The notes: generated from the sequence alone by a model not told the origin. A DNA stretch of 64,000 nt from Prevotella fusca JCM 17724 (GCF_001262015.1 NZ_CP012075.1:992001-1056000), one strand, 5' to 3'. Shown: positions 43,913 through 53,983, numbered from the stretch's first letter. Numbers and translations are program-made.

Positions 43913-46900
43913 TTACTGATTAAACGCTTTCTTTATTAATGTTTCCAAGAAGCAAGCGCCTTCTGCAATGATGATTGGCTGATGGTAAGTGAACACATCG
44001 CCCTGAATCTTCCGGGCTTTGCGATACTCATCATCATTGTTGCAGATGTAGCTTGTGATTCTGTTCGGGAGGTCTGCAAGGTCCTCTCGCAAATTGTCTG
44101 CCTGTGGGTAGAGACGGGTCTTCTGACTGACGAAATCAATGAATATCTCCATGAATTTCTCAAAGTTGGCAATGCCTGAGAAATCAAATTTATTCATCTC
44201 ATTTGCAAAATACTCGCCAGTAAGCTCATCTTCTGTATGAAGTTCCTTGGGAGTACCATCACTCATAATATACTTGACGCCCGTTTCGCCACAGATGTCT
44301 GCATCTGCTTCCTGTTGTTTCCTTATGTGCTCCTTGGGGTCGACAAGTCCCTTGGCAACCTCAGCCTTGTTGTCAATTTCAATCTCATCACGGTATCTGA
44401 CTTCCAGTGTCTTTTCGGTAACTAAGTTTACACCGGCATTAAGACAGTTCTCGTAGTACTCATTTGTCAACCTTCGGGTTGCTGAACTTCTGAGCCAATG
44501 GAACAGCCTACCGCCCTTACCGAATGAAAGCACATCAATTCTGTTGATATGATTCATGTGTTCGGTCTTTATTGCCTTACCGATCAGCATACCTGAATAG
44601 AAGAGCAGGAGACCTGTCACATAGGCAGGGATGGTAAAGACGAACTTTGCATTGTTATTGATTGAAGAATAGAATTCCTCATAATCATTCTCTGACCTTA
44701 ACTGGTCAAAGATGCTGTTCAGATAGTAAGGAGCCTTTGACGGCTGGGTCAATACTTCCTTGATATTGGCAACAAAGACATTGGTCTTCTTGCCTTCATG
44801 GAAGTTGACCAAAGCCTGGCGGAAAGACTCGGACTTGATAACAGCATTGAAGAATACGCCGGCAGCTATGCGGACAGAACTCTCCCGATAGAGGGAAGAC
44901 TTGTTGCCGTTGTCAGGGTCCTTTGCAAGGAGCAGGATGTCACTGGTACTGCCGCCGACATCAATTCCCAGGAACATATTGTCTTTGTTCAAGCCAAAGT
45001 CCCGTGAGAGTGCAAAGCTGCAGACAGCTTCAGCCTCGGTGGTGAGTTTCTCACTTGGTTCCGGGCGGCGTCCAACTGTAATAGGCGTCATCTTGCAGAG
45101 CTCCTCAAAAATCTTCTCAAGTTCAGCACGGTCAGCCTCCATCATAGAACCGGGATAACTCCATTTAAGTTCTTCCGGTCGTATTCTCTCCTCCTTGTAC
45201 AGGTATGCACAGGTCTGTAGCCAGATGGATTTCAAGAAAGCACGCTTCTTCTGCAGCCCCTTCTCATTATCCAGCCACTTCATGTTATAGTGCAGTGTGC
45301 CAGCCTGGGTCTTGATCTCATACTGGTCCATCTCCTTCACAAAGACGTTAGGTCTGTTTACAGGAACACCACCGGCTATTTCCTCTGATTCATTGTAGCA
45401 GTTGTATCTTGAATCATGTTCATGAAGCCACGACTTGACCTGTCCGTTGTCGGATGTGTAATTCGCAAAGAACAGGAGTTCATTGTTCTCAGCAATAGAA
45501 CGAACATCATTGTTCTCCTTGCCGACAAGCACCGTTCTGTAGTTTCTGAACTCAACAGGGTTCGCACCTCTGTCGTCCGGGTTGTAATAAACGCAAGTGT
45601 TGTTGCTGCCGAAGTCCACGCCAACAATGGCTGACCCCTTGAGGTCAATAGTGGTTTTATCACCAATTACCTCCTGTCGGAAGATCAGATAGCCGGCATG
45701 AACATCTTTGCCTGTGTCTTTTACAAAGGCTGAAAGTCCTGCCAAAGGCTTGTCCGCACTGATGATGTTGTACTTAGGCAGGTCTTCACCTTGCCCAGCC
45801 GGATAGGTGATGAGCTTCTTGATGTCAATCAGCTTGTCTTCATCAGCAGAAGGCTGATAGTCGCCTGTCCAAAAGTTGTTATCTATCGTCCTTACAAATT
45901 CACCTTGCCACTTGAAGACAGGTTGGAATTGTTCCTGCGCATCTGCGGTAAACTCTGAATAAAGATAATATTTGTTCCATTTCTCTGAGACGAAGTCCGG
46001 CCACATGATCACCTTACCCTGGTCAGTCATCCAGTCAATTTCGTACTCACGGGTGTTCAGTGTAACCTTCTGTCCGTCAATCTCGACAATCAAAGTGACA
46101 GCCAACTGACCAGCATCAGTAATGACACCGGTAAGTGAGGTGTTCCCACCATCAGAATAACCCAGCAAGCCACGCAGGTTATTCTTGAAGATATCTATAC
46201 CTCTTTCTGATAATGGAAGTGTGAAGTAGCTCATGCTTCCATCCCTCAATTCCTTGACCCGCAGATAGAATACTGGTCCGTCAGAAAGTTTCGGACGTGC
46301 GTTGGCATCCTCAGCCCATCCTATGACAAACTTATCCTCGCTGAGCAGGTTCTGAATATCTCCGATGAGCTTATAGTCTCCGTCATTTGTATAAGTGAAG
46401 GTGTAATCCGGCTTCAGATACACAGGCACATCGCTCATGAAAAGGAGAGAGAACGGACACTCCAGGTTGCCATACTTGGCAATCGGTCCCTTGTCGCGAA
46501 GATTTCCGCCTCCACGGTACAGCAGTTCCTGTTCCCACTTGCGGCTCATCTGCTTGAACCCACCGATATTCATCAACTGCTTGTCGCCTCTTTGGGAATT
46601 GATTTTCTTCTCAAAGGCTTCAAGGTTACCATTCATATTCTTCATGAACAGGTAAACTTTCTGCAACTGGTCAGGTGAAAGGAAGGCGGTAGGGTCCTCA
46701 AACTTACCATCACGATACCAGTTGATGTCACTGGCATCATCACCGAGGCTGGCATAGCTGACACCCGTGAATACTCCCGTCATTGGCGAAGTACCGCCGA
46801 CCAGATGGTCACGATAGTAGATGAGGTGAATATAGGGCTGTACGTCCGGACTTTTAGCAAGCACATCCTGATTACTCCAGACATCCTTGTCCTCGAAAAG

Positions 46901-47299
46901 CATCCGGCCGAATGCTGCTGCAATATCGTATCCATTGCCCCTTACGTTCATCTCTACAGGGTTTGAGAAACGAATACGGTCCGGGAACAGTGCGATGACT
47001 GCCAACAATCCTCTCCACTCACCGTGAAGCATATCGTAGAACTGCTGCAAGCCTGAAATGTTGATGTTCGGGTCTGGGTTCGCCAGCGTCTGCAAGGCAA
47101 ACTTGAAGAGCTTTGCCCGTGCCCACGGTGTAGGAACACCCGAAATGAGTGCGCCGAGCTTCTCGGCAGTCAAACCCTCCAGAATCTTTCCTGTTTCAAT
47201 ACCTTGTATGTAGGACGATGCCATGTTAAGCTCGTTCCACTGACCTTGAGTTCCTGTTGTCAGGTTGGTATAACTCTTTATCAATAATGCTTTTGACAT
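43913..47299 (-). CDS. Large actin/Hsp70-like ATPase (SrfB-like)
   Basis: Protein of 1128 residues, much longer than Hsp70. About 555 N-terminal residues form an unknown, probably beta-rich region. Then comes an actin-type ATPase domain: phosphate-1 loop VGVDFGSNNTC (560-569), phosphate-2 loop LGIDVGGSTSD (777-787) and an adenosine-like SFGKGGRLFHWL near residue 935. The layout resembles the SrfB virulence-factor family; I give this only as a likeness. It lies 7 bases from the scaffold gene and 10 from the tubulin-like gene, so a joint complex is likely. It could polymerise or act as a switch. Confidence 0.72.
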   Translation of the reverse strand: MSKALLIKSYTNLTTGTQGQWNELNMASSYIQGIETGKILEGLTAEKLGALISGVPTPWARAKLFKFALQTLANPDPNINISGLQQFYDMLHGEWRGLLAVIALFPDRIRFSNPVEMNVRGNGYDIAAAFGRMLFEDKDVWSNQDVLAKSPDVQPYIHLIYYRDHLVGGTSPMTGVFTGVSYASLGDDASDINWYRDGKFEDPTAFLSPDQLQKVYLFMKNMNGNLEAFEKKINSQRGDKQLMNIGGFKQMSRKWEQELLYRGGGNLRDKGPIAKYGNLECPFSLLFMSDVPVYLKPDYTFTYTNDGDYKLIGDIQNLLSEDKFVIGWAEDANARPKLSDGPVFYLRVKELRDGSMSYFTLPLSERGIDIFKNNLRGLLGYSDGGNTSLTGVITDAGQLAVTLIVEIDGQKVTLNTREYEIDWMTDQGKVIMWPDFVSEKWNKYYLYSEFTADAQEQFQPVFKWQGEFVRTIDNNFWTGDYQPSADEDKLIDIKKLITYPAGQGEDLPKYNIISADKPLAGLSAFVKDTGKDVHAGYLIFRQEVIGDKTTIDLKGSAIVGVDFGSNNTCVYYNPDDRGANPVEFRNYRTVLVGKENNDVRSIAENNELLFFANYTSDNGQVKSWLHEHDSRYNCYNESEEIAGGVPVNRPNVFVKEMDQYEIKTQAGTLHYNMKWLDNEKGLQKKRAFLKSIWLQTCAYLYKEERIRPEELKWSYPGSMMEADRAELEKIFEELCKMTPITVGRRPEPSEKLTTEAEAVCSFALSRDFGLNKDNMFLGIDVGGSTSDILLLAKDPDNGNKSSLYRESSVRIAAGVFFNAVIKSESFRQALVNFHEGKKTNVFVANIKEVLTQPSKAPYYLNSIFDQLRSENDYEEFYSSINNNAKFVFTIPAYVTGLLLFYSGMLIGKAIKTEHMNHINRIDVLSFGKGGRLFHWLRSSATRRLTNEYYENCLNAGVNLVTEKTLEVRYRDEIEIDNKAEVAKGLVDPKEHIRKQQEADADICGETGVKYIMSDGTPKELHTEDELTGEYFANEMNKFDFSGIANFEKFMEIFIDFVSQKTRLYPQADNLREDLADLPNRITSYICNNDDEYRKARKIQGDVFTYHQPIIIAEGACFLETLIKKAFNQ

Positions 47300-47309
47300 A
47301 GCTTCCCGA

Positions 47310-48926
47310 TTAATTAAACTTATACAACTTTGCTAATGTGTCGAAAATCAACTTGTACAACTGCTCACCCTTGTTCGTGAGGTTCTGCCAGTCCTTTGAA
47401 CTGTCACGTTCCTGTATAAACTGTTTCTTGAACGGGTCGAACTTTGAACGGAATCCGATAATACCGCTCTTGCTGTATTTGTTGTCCTTGCCGATACCTT
47501 CGTTTCTGTAGATACACTCATTCCAGTCCATGTTCATCAGCTCCTTGAAGGTCATGGGTGAGAACAGGTTGGCATTAAAGAGGAAGCTGTCCTGACCGCC
47601 TGCCGAACGGTGAATCTGCCGGAGCCAGCCTTCCTGCAGCTTGTCGGCAACCCGTTTCACGAAGAACAGACGAAAATAGTTCTTCAGACTTGTAGCCTGG
47701 GTAATGTCCATCTCTATAAACTCCTGGATTTCCTTCTGTCCGCCAGCTCTTGTGCTTTCCACGAAGTCATCCTCTCCATTGCAGAAGAGGGAGAAGGCTA
47801 TCAGCATACCGAACTTACGGGCAAACTCCTTGGCTCTCTCTTTGCCGACGAAGTCTTCAAAGTCAAGTTTGCCACTTTCATTGACTGCACGGTACTGATA
47901 ATCGGTCTTGTGCAGGTTCTTGTTCTGCTGTAGCTCGTTCTCATCAGAATTGTAGAAGTCGAGCGCAGCACATGCCGCAAGCAGTTCTATGTAGTGGGAA
48001 TCATTCTTCTGCTGCTCGCCACCAGTAATGGTTTCAGATATCGTGTCAGCCTTTCTCTGCATCGGGTCCCAGTTGAGGCTGCTGGTACCCATCATATAGA
48101 ACTTCTGATAGGTACTCTTTACCGTAGCATCATCATCGTAGAACATCATCGCAACCTGTGAGTTAAGCGCAAACTTGTCACTCGTTGCGATAATCTTCTG
48201 ATTGTCCAGCTCACCGCCACTTGGGGCCCTGAAGCTGAAGTAGGCTGTAAGCAGGGTAGAACCGAAGTACGCACTCTTGAGAACATTGGCTGCACCGTTG
48301 CTCATTATCTCTGCAGCCTTTGAGATTGCCTGCGGGATGATAGGAATGGATGAAGCCCCCGTTCCTCCGAACACCGAGCCGAGGATGAACACTCTCGGCT
48401 GACCATTCTGTGAAGCCTTGATGAGCTCGCTGAGAAACAGCTTCAATTCACTGCTTGCCTGCGACTCTGCTGCTTCAAGGATTGAATGGTACATCATCAT
48501 CGAGCCCAGATGGGTCTGTGCACGGTAGCCATGACGCAGATTGAAGTCTTCGACATTGTCAGACAGCACGAGGTCTGCCAGATCGGTCTCTTCTCTATGG
48601 TTATATTGCGTATCACCATAGTTGAACACCGCCTTGAAGGTACTCTTCTGCTCGTAGTTCGGGCTGAACTCGTAATATTTTATGTTGGCTGAGAAGAAGG
48701 AGTTGTTCAGTGACACTCTGCTTGCCTTGTCCTGTCCTTTTGCATTGCAGTAGGCATCCTTTACTTCCTTCAGCCGTGAGAAGTTACCGTTGTTTTTGTC
48801 AGTATCAAGTGCCAGCAGATGGATGTCTGTGTCATCAAACATACCCATGGCACACAGGTGGATAAGCGACTCTATGCATCGCATTCCGGTTCCACCAATA
48901 CCGAGTACGAAAAATTGTCTTGCCAT
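47310..48926 (-). CDS. Tubulin-like GTPase (Tubulin_2-type)
   Basis: Protein of 538 residues. The N-terminal nucleotide-fold start MARQFFVLGIGGTGMRCIES has the Gly-rich loop (9-17). The tubulin signature GSVFGGTGASSIPI (183-196) corresponds to the GGGTGS/T loop of tubulin/FtsZ. A C-terminal half without the FtsZ tail follows. Such proteins occur outside cell division in conflict and envelope loci. The distance between the loops (about 175 residues) is longer than in FtsZ, typical of the Tubulin_2 group. Next to an actin-like ATPase gene, this is a rare pairing of both cytoskeletal folds in one operon. Confidence 0.75.
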   Translation of the reverse strand: MARQFFVLGIGGTGMRCIESLIHLCAMGMFDDTDIHLLALDTDKNNGNFSRLKEVKDAYCNAKGQDKASRVSLNNSFFSANIKYYEFSPNYEQKSTFKAVFNYGDTQYNHREETDLADLVLSDNVEDFNLRHGYRAQTHLGSMMMYHSILEAAESQASSELKLFLSELIKASQNGQPRVFILGSVFGGTGASSIPIIPQAISKAAEIMSNGAANVLKSAYFGSTLLTAYFSFRAPSGGELDNQKIIATSDKFALNSQVAMMFYDDDATVKSTYQKFYMMGTSSLNWDPMQRKADTISETITGGEQQKNDSHYIELLAACAALDFYNSDENELQQNKNLHKTDYQYRAVNESGKLDFEDFVGKERAKEFARKFGMLIAFSLFCNGEDDFVESTRAGGQKEIQEFIEMDITQATSLKNYFRLFFVKRVADKLQEGWLRQIHRSAGGQDSFLFNANLFSPMTFKELMNMDWNECIYRNEGIGKDNKYSKSGIIGFRSKFDPFKKQFIQERDSSKDWQNLTNKGEQLYKLIFDTLAKLYKFN

Positions 48927-48932
48927 GATGAA

Positions 48933-49319
48933 TTACTTTTTTTCTTTACCAAGAATTGAACCAAACTTTGAGTGACGGAATACAAACATCAGCGCAATAC
49001 TTGTAACGAGATACACGCCGAGGTTGATACCGATACATTTGAGGTTGCACGTCCTGAGCATATTCTGGAAGCCGATGTTACGGATATGTGACATAACAAC
49101 CAAATCATTGTACAGCCAGAAGCCCAGTACGGCAATGATGGCTATCACGACGAAGGCGATGCGTCGCTTGATGTAGGAACGGTCATTGCCACCCTCCCAC
49201 GGGAACATGTTTGACAGAAGTAAGGCTACGAGAACTGCTACGAGGCCTACAATAACAGCATAGATCATTGTGCTGTTCATCAGCTGGTTAAGCTGGGAGA
49301 TGTTAGTTACAGGAGTCAT
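48933..49319 (-). CDS. Three-helix membrane protein of the cytoskeletal operon
   Basis: Protein of 128 residues with helices at about 17-37 (MIYAVIVGLVAVLVALLLSNM), about 52-72 (IAFVVIAIIAVLGFWLYNDL) and about 97-115 (GVYLVTSIALMFVFRH). The C-terminus is basic (ILGKEKK). I recognise no family. It is wedged between the lipoprotein and tubulin-like genes (18 and 6 bases), so it may anchor the GTPase to the inner membrane. Confidence 0.75.
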   Translation of the reverse strand: MTPVTNISQLNQLMNSTMIYAVIVGLVAVLVALLLSNMFPWEGGNDRSYIKRRIAFVVIAIIAVLGFWLYNDLVVMSHIRNIGFQNMLRTCNLKCIGINLGVYLVTSIALMFVFRHSKFGSILGKEKK

Positions 49320-49337
49320 ATCTTGATAGTTTTTAGT

Positions 49338-50753
49338 TTATCGTTCGTTGGATTTCACGTAAATCGTATAGACAGGGCAGGTGCTGATCATCGCCTTGAT
49401 GTCAGGGTCAGTCAGGCACTGTTCCACGCTTGCTGCCACCGATACATTCTGGTTGCCCGGCATGTCAATGCTGTCAAAGGTGAACATAGGCTTATGTTGT
49501 GCGAACATAGGTTCTACCTGGGACACACAGATGTCAATCTTGAAATAGTTGTATGGGGAACCGTTCAGCACCGGGTCAGGATAGTAGTTCTGCGTGTCAA
49601 AGTGCAGGTTTATCTTGCCGTGGTCGCTGAATTCCTTTGGGTCAATCTTTACGAAGTTCTCACACTCAGCAGGCTGAATCTTCGGTGTGGGCTTCTGCTT
49701 CCCATCCTTGGCGCAATAGAAGTCAAAGTATTCCTGGTTGATATTGTACACCTTGGCTGATACGTCAGTTATACGATAGCCGCCGAAGCTGTTTCTGTCT
49801 ATTCTCCAGCCCGAGATGAAGGGTTCTCCGTCAGGGAGCGGCTCACCCGTGTTGGGGTTTACGGCATTGACAATCAGCGGCTCTATTCCGTCTTTCCAGT
49901 CAATTTCCCAGTCCTGTACTTCGTAGTCGCCGATGCCGGGAGAAACCTTTGCATTAAGGTGCTGGTTGGGCTCCGTTGTCTGTGCATTCTTTGACATCAG
50001 CTGCGGATGGTCAGCAGACAGATGGAAAACTTCAACCTGTGGGAACTGGTCAAGGTTGACTGTCTGCATGATGCGTTCATAGATGTTTCCCTTCAGCCTC
50101 CAGTCTGTGAACAGGATGTAGAAGCGTTTTTTATTGAAATTCTGCCCCTTATAGGGTTCTACGTAAGGTTCTGACAGTATATAGACGTCATGTCCTTTCT
50201 TCAGCCACGTCTTCAGGGCATTTGCCATGTAAGGGTTGTTGATGTTTCCTTTGGCGATTGACGGCTGGAAATATTCACCGTCAGTAAGGAGTACCGACTC
50301 ATTGTTTTCATTCGCCATGCGTTCTGCTGCCGTCTTCAGGTCAGCATAGTCGGTCTCGTTGATATTGCGAAGGAGCAGGAAGGTGGAATCCGGCCGATGC
50401 TGCCGGATCTTGTTGCCCTCAATGGAATAATACTTCCGGGTAGCGTCAGTCCACGATGGAACCAATGCCTGGAAGAAGGGAGAATTCTGACCTAACGAAA
50501 TACATTTTGAACAGTCAACGTACAGGGACAGCTGGTCGCGGGAGATCTCATCGATTCCTTTGTTGAAATATTTTTGATGAAATTCCGGAATGTACTTCGT
50601 GTCTGAAGCAGTAGGTATGCTGGAGCTGCATGAGTTCAAACTGATAATGCCAAAGAAGCCTGCAGCCATCCAGGCAAGTGTTTGTGTCGTTGTTCGTAGT
50701 TTACGTTTGAGCTGATCGCCATGGACCAATTGATTCTTCCAATCGTTAATCAT
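49338..50753 (-). CDS. Lipoprotein with vWA-like domain
   Basis: I take ATG 50753 (MINDWKNQLVHGDQLKRKLR) over the in-frame ATG at 50777. The protein has 471 residues and a long N-region before a signal helix with lipobox SLNSC (Cys42). The mature part starts with an Ala/Ser linker; then LYVDCSKCISLG and LLTDGEYF resemble the D-x-S-x-S and T-D-G metal sites of a von Willebrand A domain (about 90-240). A beta-rich second half with Cys follows. It is the first gene of the cluster and probably its outer-membrane or periplasmic face. The vWA call is moderate. Confidence 0.6.
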   Translation of the reverse strand: MINDWKNQLVHGDQLKRKLRTTTQTLAWMAAGFFGIISLNSCSSSIPTASDTKYIPEFHQKYFNKGIDEISRDQLSLYVDCSKCISLGQNSPFFQALVPSWTDATRKYYSIEGNKIRQHRPDSTFLLLRNINETDYADLKTAAERMANENNESVLLTDGEYFQPSIAKGNINNPYMANALKTWLKKGHDVYILSEPYVEPYKGQNFNKKRFYILFTDWRLKGNIYERIMQTVNLDQFPQVEVFHLSADHPQLMSKNAQTTEPNQHLNAKVSPGIGDYEVQDWEIDWKDGIEPLIVNAVNPNTGEPLPDGEPFISGWRIDRNSFGGYRITDVSAKVYNINQEYFDFYCAKDGKQKPTPKIQPAECENFVKIDPKEFSDHGKINLHFDTQNYYPDPVLNGSPYNYFKIDICVSQVEPMFAQHKPMFTFDSIDMPGNQNVSVAASVEQCLTDPDIKAMISTCPVYTIYVKSNER

Positions 50754-51415
50754 CGCTTTATGCAATATTAAACACATTGTTCCCGGGTTGTGATTTAATT
50801 ATATTATTCATTCAACACAACTTGACAAAGGTGGGAACCTGCATTGTAATGTCTTGCATGGCAGCTGCTCTGACAAAACGAATGCAACGATTGTTTAAAG
50901 TTGCGCTCCTTTTTTCCCTAATGTGCTATAATGTTAAGACTATTCATCTTTCGCAGGTTAGAGTTTAAGACTGTGCTTTTTATGGTGGGGCTGGGGCGTT
51001 GTTCGCAAAGATTGTTGTTTGCACCACATGCACATGGCAAAGGTAAAAAAAATCTTTCATAATCACGACTAACAACTCTGGAAAAATAATCCTGCTGTGT
51101 TTTTCTCCTTTGATGCGGATGAGGATGTGGGTTGTCTGATTTCCAGTTTGGGCTGATTCTGAAAGTTTCCTTTGTAGGATTCCTGCCTTTTATTCCCGGT
51201 CATATCCTGTCTTTCTCTAAAGAAGTTGAAATGCACAAAGACCTGAAGGTCGGGGATGGCACAGAAGGCTAACACCGTAGAAAACTGAAACGTCAAAGTT
51301 TAGCACACGAAGAAATGGAGTGAACGGAGGTTTTTAAATGGCAATTTCTCTGTGTGCCTTATTATGTAGCAGGTTTACTTTATCACTCCATATTTCAGAA
51401 GATTCGGAACAAAAG
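50754..51415. other. Upstream region of the cytoskeletal operon
   Basis: 660 bases without a gene. A minus-strand -7 box TACCTTTG at 51038-51045 could be the operon's promoter, giving a long leader of about 280 bases. A clear -33 box is not seen. No repeat or RNA motif was recognised apart from that. Confidence 0.45.
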
Positions 51416-52006
51416 GGTCTTCGGTTAAATGTGTGGATTGGAAACAAGATAAAGGCTTACACACCTGTATGGTATGACTATTCAAAATCAGATGGTCTTA
51501 CAAGGGAGGGATAGACTACAAGATAAAAATACAGAATAGGCAGACAGATACCGTGTCTTCCCGTCTTCTACAAACAGCTTATTCCCATATCAACCAACGT
51601 TTGTAAACTATTTTCATACAGTTCAAAACCAATACATGGTCTTTTGGCTTCCAAAAGACGCCCAATTGGCTTGCAATAGACGCCCTTTTGAAGCCTTACT
51701 GACGCCCTTTTGAAGTCCAATTAAGCACCTTTTCTTGCACTACCTTATAACTAACTGATTTACTGCCAGTCGCAAACTTGCTTTTTACACGTGTTTTTGC
51801 CTTTGTCTGTAGGTATTTTACCCGAAATTATGTCATGATTTTTCAAACCATTGTCCGCATTTTCAAAGTATTAAAACGAAAGGGTTTTCTGTGGGGGAGG
51901 ATGATAATAAAACAGGTAGCCAAGACCGTCTTGGCTATGCTTTTATTTAACTTCGGTTCTTCTGCTAAAGCTGTACGAAAAGTGTCCACACATTTAACGG
52001 ATGAAC
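51416..52006 (+). mobile_element. Full copy of the ~595-bp non-coding repeat element (copy 4)
   Basis: Left end GGTCTTCGGTTAAATGTGTG and right end CACATTTAACGGATGAAC, with the 22-bp-period block at about 51653-51735. It has the same internal order as the other copies but is the most diverged. Its right end directly abuts the T-run (A-run on +) of the following terminator. Confidence 0.72.
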
Positions 52007-52038
52007 AAAAAAAGGTGGTGAGGAATGCCTGCACCACC
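52006..52038 (-). terminator. Intrinsic terminator of the DUF6263 genes
   Basis: Minus-strand stem GGTGGTG/CACCACC with an 11-base loop followed by seven T. It begins 27 bases after the stop of the gene at 52065. Confidence 0.8.
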
Positions 52039-52064
52039 TAAATATATAGAATGTTTCCAATGGA

Positions 52065-53006
52065 TTATTTCCAGCTCTTCTCTATTAATTTAGTAACGGA
52101 GCTGTTGGTCATATGCACTCCCATCCTGTTTGTATTTACATCCGAGCTGTATTCGGTAGGCCAACCAGTGTTGAGGAGTTGGATGTTAGTAGTTCCGTTG
52201 ACATCCATTGTTGCCATACCAATTTCCTTCATCCTGTCCCAGTGTGTCTCCACCTGTGCTATCATCAGTTCAAGGTTTTCTTCTGCACCGACTTCCTTCA
52301 TCTTGTCAATGATAAGAGCTTTTACGTCGTCTTCTGTCATATTGCTGCTAATCTTCCCAACGATGTTGAGTGCGTTAGCCTTCTTGGTAAGTTCGTAGGT
52401 AACAGTAGCTTTTATATCCTGTATATCCTTGTTCTCTTTGTAACCATTCTTGAGGGTCTTACCAAAAAGATAGAAGAAAGTGCTGTTCTCGACCGACTCA
52501 ATAAAAGATTCTTTTGTAAGTTTGTTTTTCAGGGTCGTAATAGCCTTGATCTTCGGCATTGCCTTCTCAATTTTAGGATTGGCATTGTAGACGGAGTCAA
52601 GAAGAGCTATCTCAAACCTGCTTATCTTTGACAGTACCTCGTCATAATTCAAGAGGTCATTTATCTTTCCGTTTGCATCCGTCTTTACAATCATCGGGAC
52701 ATTGTCAAGGTATTGGCTCACCATGTTTCCTGTCTGCCGTGCAATCGCCTGACTGCCTTCTATCTTAATACTGTTTGTCAGTATCTCAACAACATAACCA
52801 TCAGCCGTAGCCTCTTGTACAGTTATCTTTGTTTTGCTGGTTGTCTTTACGCTTTCAGTACCTTTCGCAGAAGACTTGGTTTTAACATCAGCCACGGTTT
52901 CATAGACGGCTTTATCGCCTTTATGGAACTTAGCTTTGATTAAAGTCTGGGCGTTCAAGGCTGTTACAGCGAGAAGTAAGGCAAAAGTAATGAGTGATTT
53001 TCTCAT
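52065..53006 (-). CDS. DUF6263-family secreted protein (copy 2)
   Basis: Protein of 313 residues with a signal peptide (MRKSLITFALLLAVTALNAQ). The mature protein is a beta-rich single domain starting LIKAKFHKGDKAVYETVADVK and ending VTKLIEKSWK. Such proteins are secreted or periplasmic in Bacteroidota, function unknown. It is a tandem duplicate of the gene upstream (41-base gap), with near-identical signal peptides and moderately diverged middles. The terminator follows it. Confidence 0.8.
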   Translation of the reverse strand: MRKSLITFALLLAVTALNAQTLIKAKFHKGDKAVYETVADVKTKSSAKGTESVKTTSKTKITVQEATADGYVVEILTNSIKIEGSQAIARQTGNMVSQYLDNVPMIVKTDANGKINDLLNYDEVLSKISRFEIALLDSVYNANPKIEKAMPKIKAITTLKNKLTKESFIESVENSTFFYLFGKTLKNGYKENKDIQDIKATVTYELTKKANALNIVGKISSNMTEDDVKALIIDKMKEVGAEENLELMIAQVETHWDRMKEIGMATMDVNGTTNIQLLNTGWPTEYSSDVNTNRMGVHMTNSSVTKLIEKSWK

Positions 53007-53047
53007 AATAGCATTATTGTTTGATTCGTAAATTCATGCATAACGGA

Positions 53048-53983
53048 TTATTTCCAGCTCTTCTCCAGCAATTTAGTAACCGAGGTGATGGTCATATCCA
53101 TTCCCATCATCTTTGTTTTCACGTCCGTGCTGTATTCTGTTGCCCAGCCAGTGTCAAGGAGTTTAGTGGCAGAGGTGCCGTTGACATCCATCTTTGTCAT
53201 ACCCATCTGCTTCATTCTTCCCCAGTTGGCTTCCAGCTGTGAGGTCATGGATTCGTCAGCACCCATTTGTTTCATCTTGTCAATAACGAAGGCTTTTACA
53301 TCGTCTTCAGTCATGTTGCTCTTGATCTGTCCTGCAATGTTGAGTGCATTTGGCTCCTTGGTAAGCTCGTAGGTAACGGTAGTCTTTATGCCCTGCATAT
53401 CCTTGTTTTCTTTGTCACCGCTCTTGATAGTCTTGCCGAATAAGTGAAAGAAAGTGCTGTTCTCGACAGACTCAATAAACGCTTCTTTGCTGAGCTGGTT
53501 GCTGATGCCCATAGCCATCTTGTACTTTGGCATTGCTTTCTCCATTTCCGGATTGGCGTTATAGAGTGAGTCGATAAATGCCATTGCGAACTTGCTTGCC
53601 TTCGTTTGGACTTCAGTATAATTCAAAAGGTCCTTTACTTTTCCGTTTGCATCCGTCTTTATAAGCATTGGGACATTGTTAAGGTATTGGTTCAGCATGT
53701 TTCCTGTCTGCTGTGCAATCGCCTGACTACCTTCTATCTTAATACCGTTAGTCAGTATCTCGACAACATAACCATCAGCCGTAGCCTCTTGTACGGCAAT
53801 GTTTGTTCTGCTGGTTGTCTTTACGCTTTCTGAGCCACCACCCATAGGAGTGTTTATTTTAACGTCAGCCACGGTTTCATAGACCGCTTTATCGCCTTTC
53901 TGGAACTTAGCTTTGATTAAAGTCTGGGCGTTCAATGCTGTTACAGCGAGGAGTAACGCAAAAGTGATAAGTGTTTTTTTCAT
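53048..53983 (-). CDS. DUF6263-family secreted protein (copy 1)
   Basis: Protein of 311 residues: a signal peptide nearly identical to the downstream copy, and a beta-rich domain with YETVADVKINTPMGGGSE and GYVVEILTNGIKIEGSQAI. A Met-rich final third (KMMGMDMTITSVTKLLEKSWK) distinguishes it. It presumably arose by tandem duplication and shares a transcript with copy 2. Confidence 0.8.
   Translation of the reverse strand: MKKTLITFALLLAVTALNAQTLIKAKFQKGDKAVYETVADVKINTPMGGGSESVKTTSRTNIAVQEATADGYVVEILTNGIKIEGSQAIAQQTGNMLNQYLNNVPMLIKTDANGKVKDLLNYTEVQTKASKFAMAFIDSLYNANPEMEKAMPKYKMAMGISNQLSKEAFIESVENSTFFHLFGKTIKSGDKENKDMQGIKTTVTYELTKEPNALNIAGQIKSNMTEDDVKAFVIDKMKQMGADESMTSQLEANWGRMKQMGMTKMDVNGTSATKLLDTGWATEYSTDVKTKMMGMDMTITSVTKLLEKSWK

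Noticed and set aside
47310..48926. Calling the tubulin-like gene ftsZ
   Set aside because: It is longer, has a different loop spacing, lacks the FtsZ tail and is not in a division cluster.
51778..52041. Open frame inside repeat copy 4 (and at 11589 in copy 1)
   Set aside because: The frame is not kept in all copies of the element, includes the palindrome, and has no recognised domain; the element is better read as non-coding.
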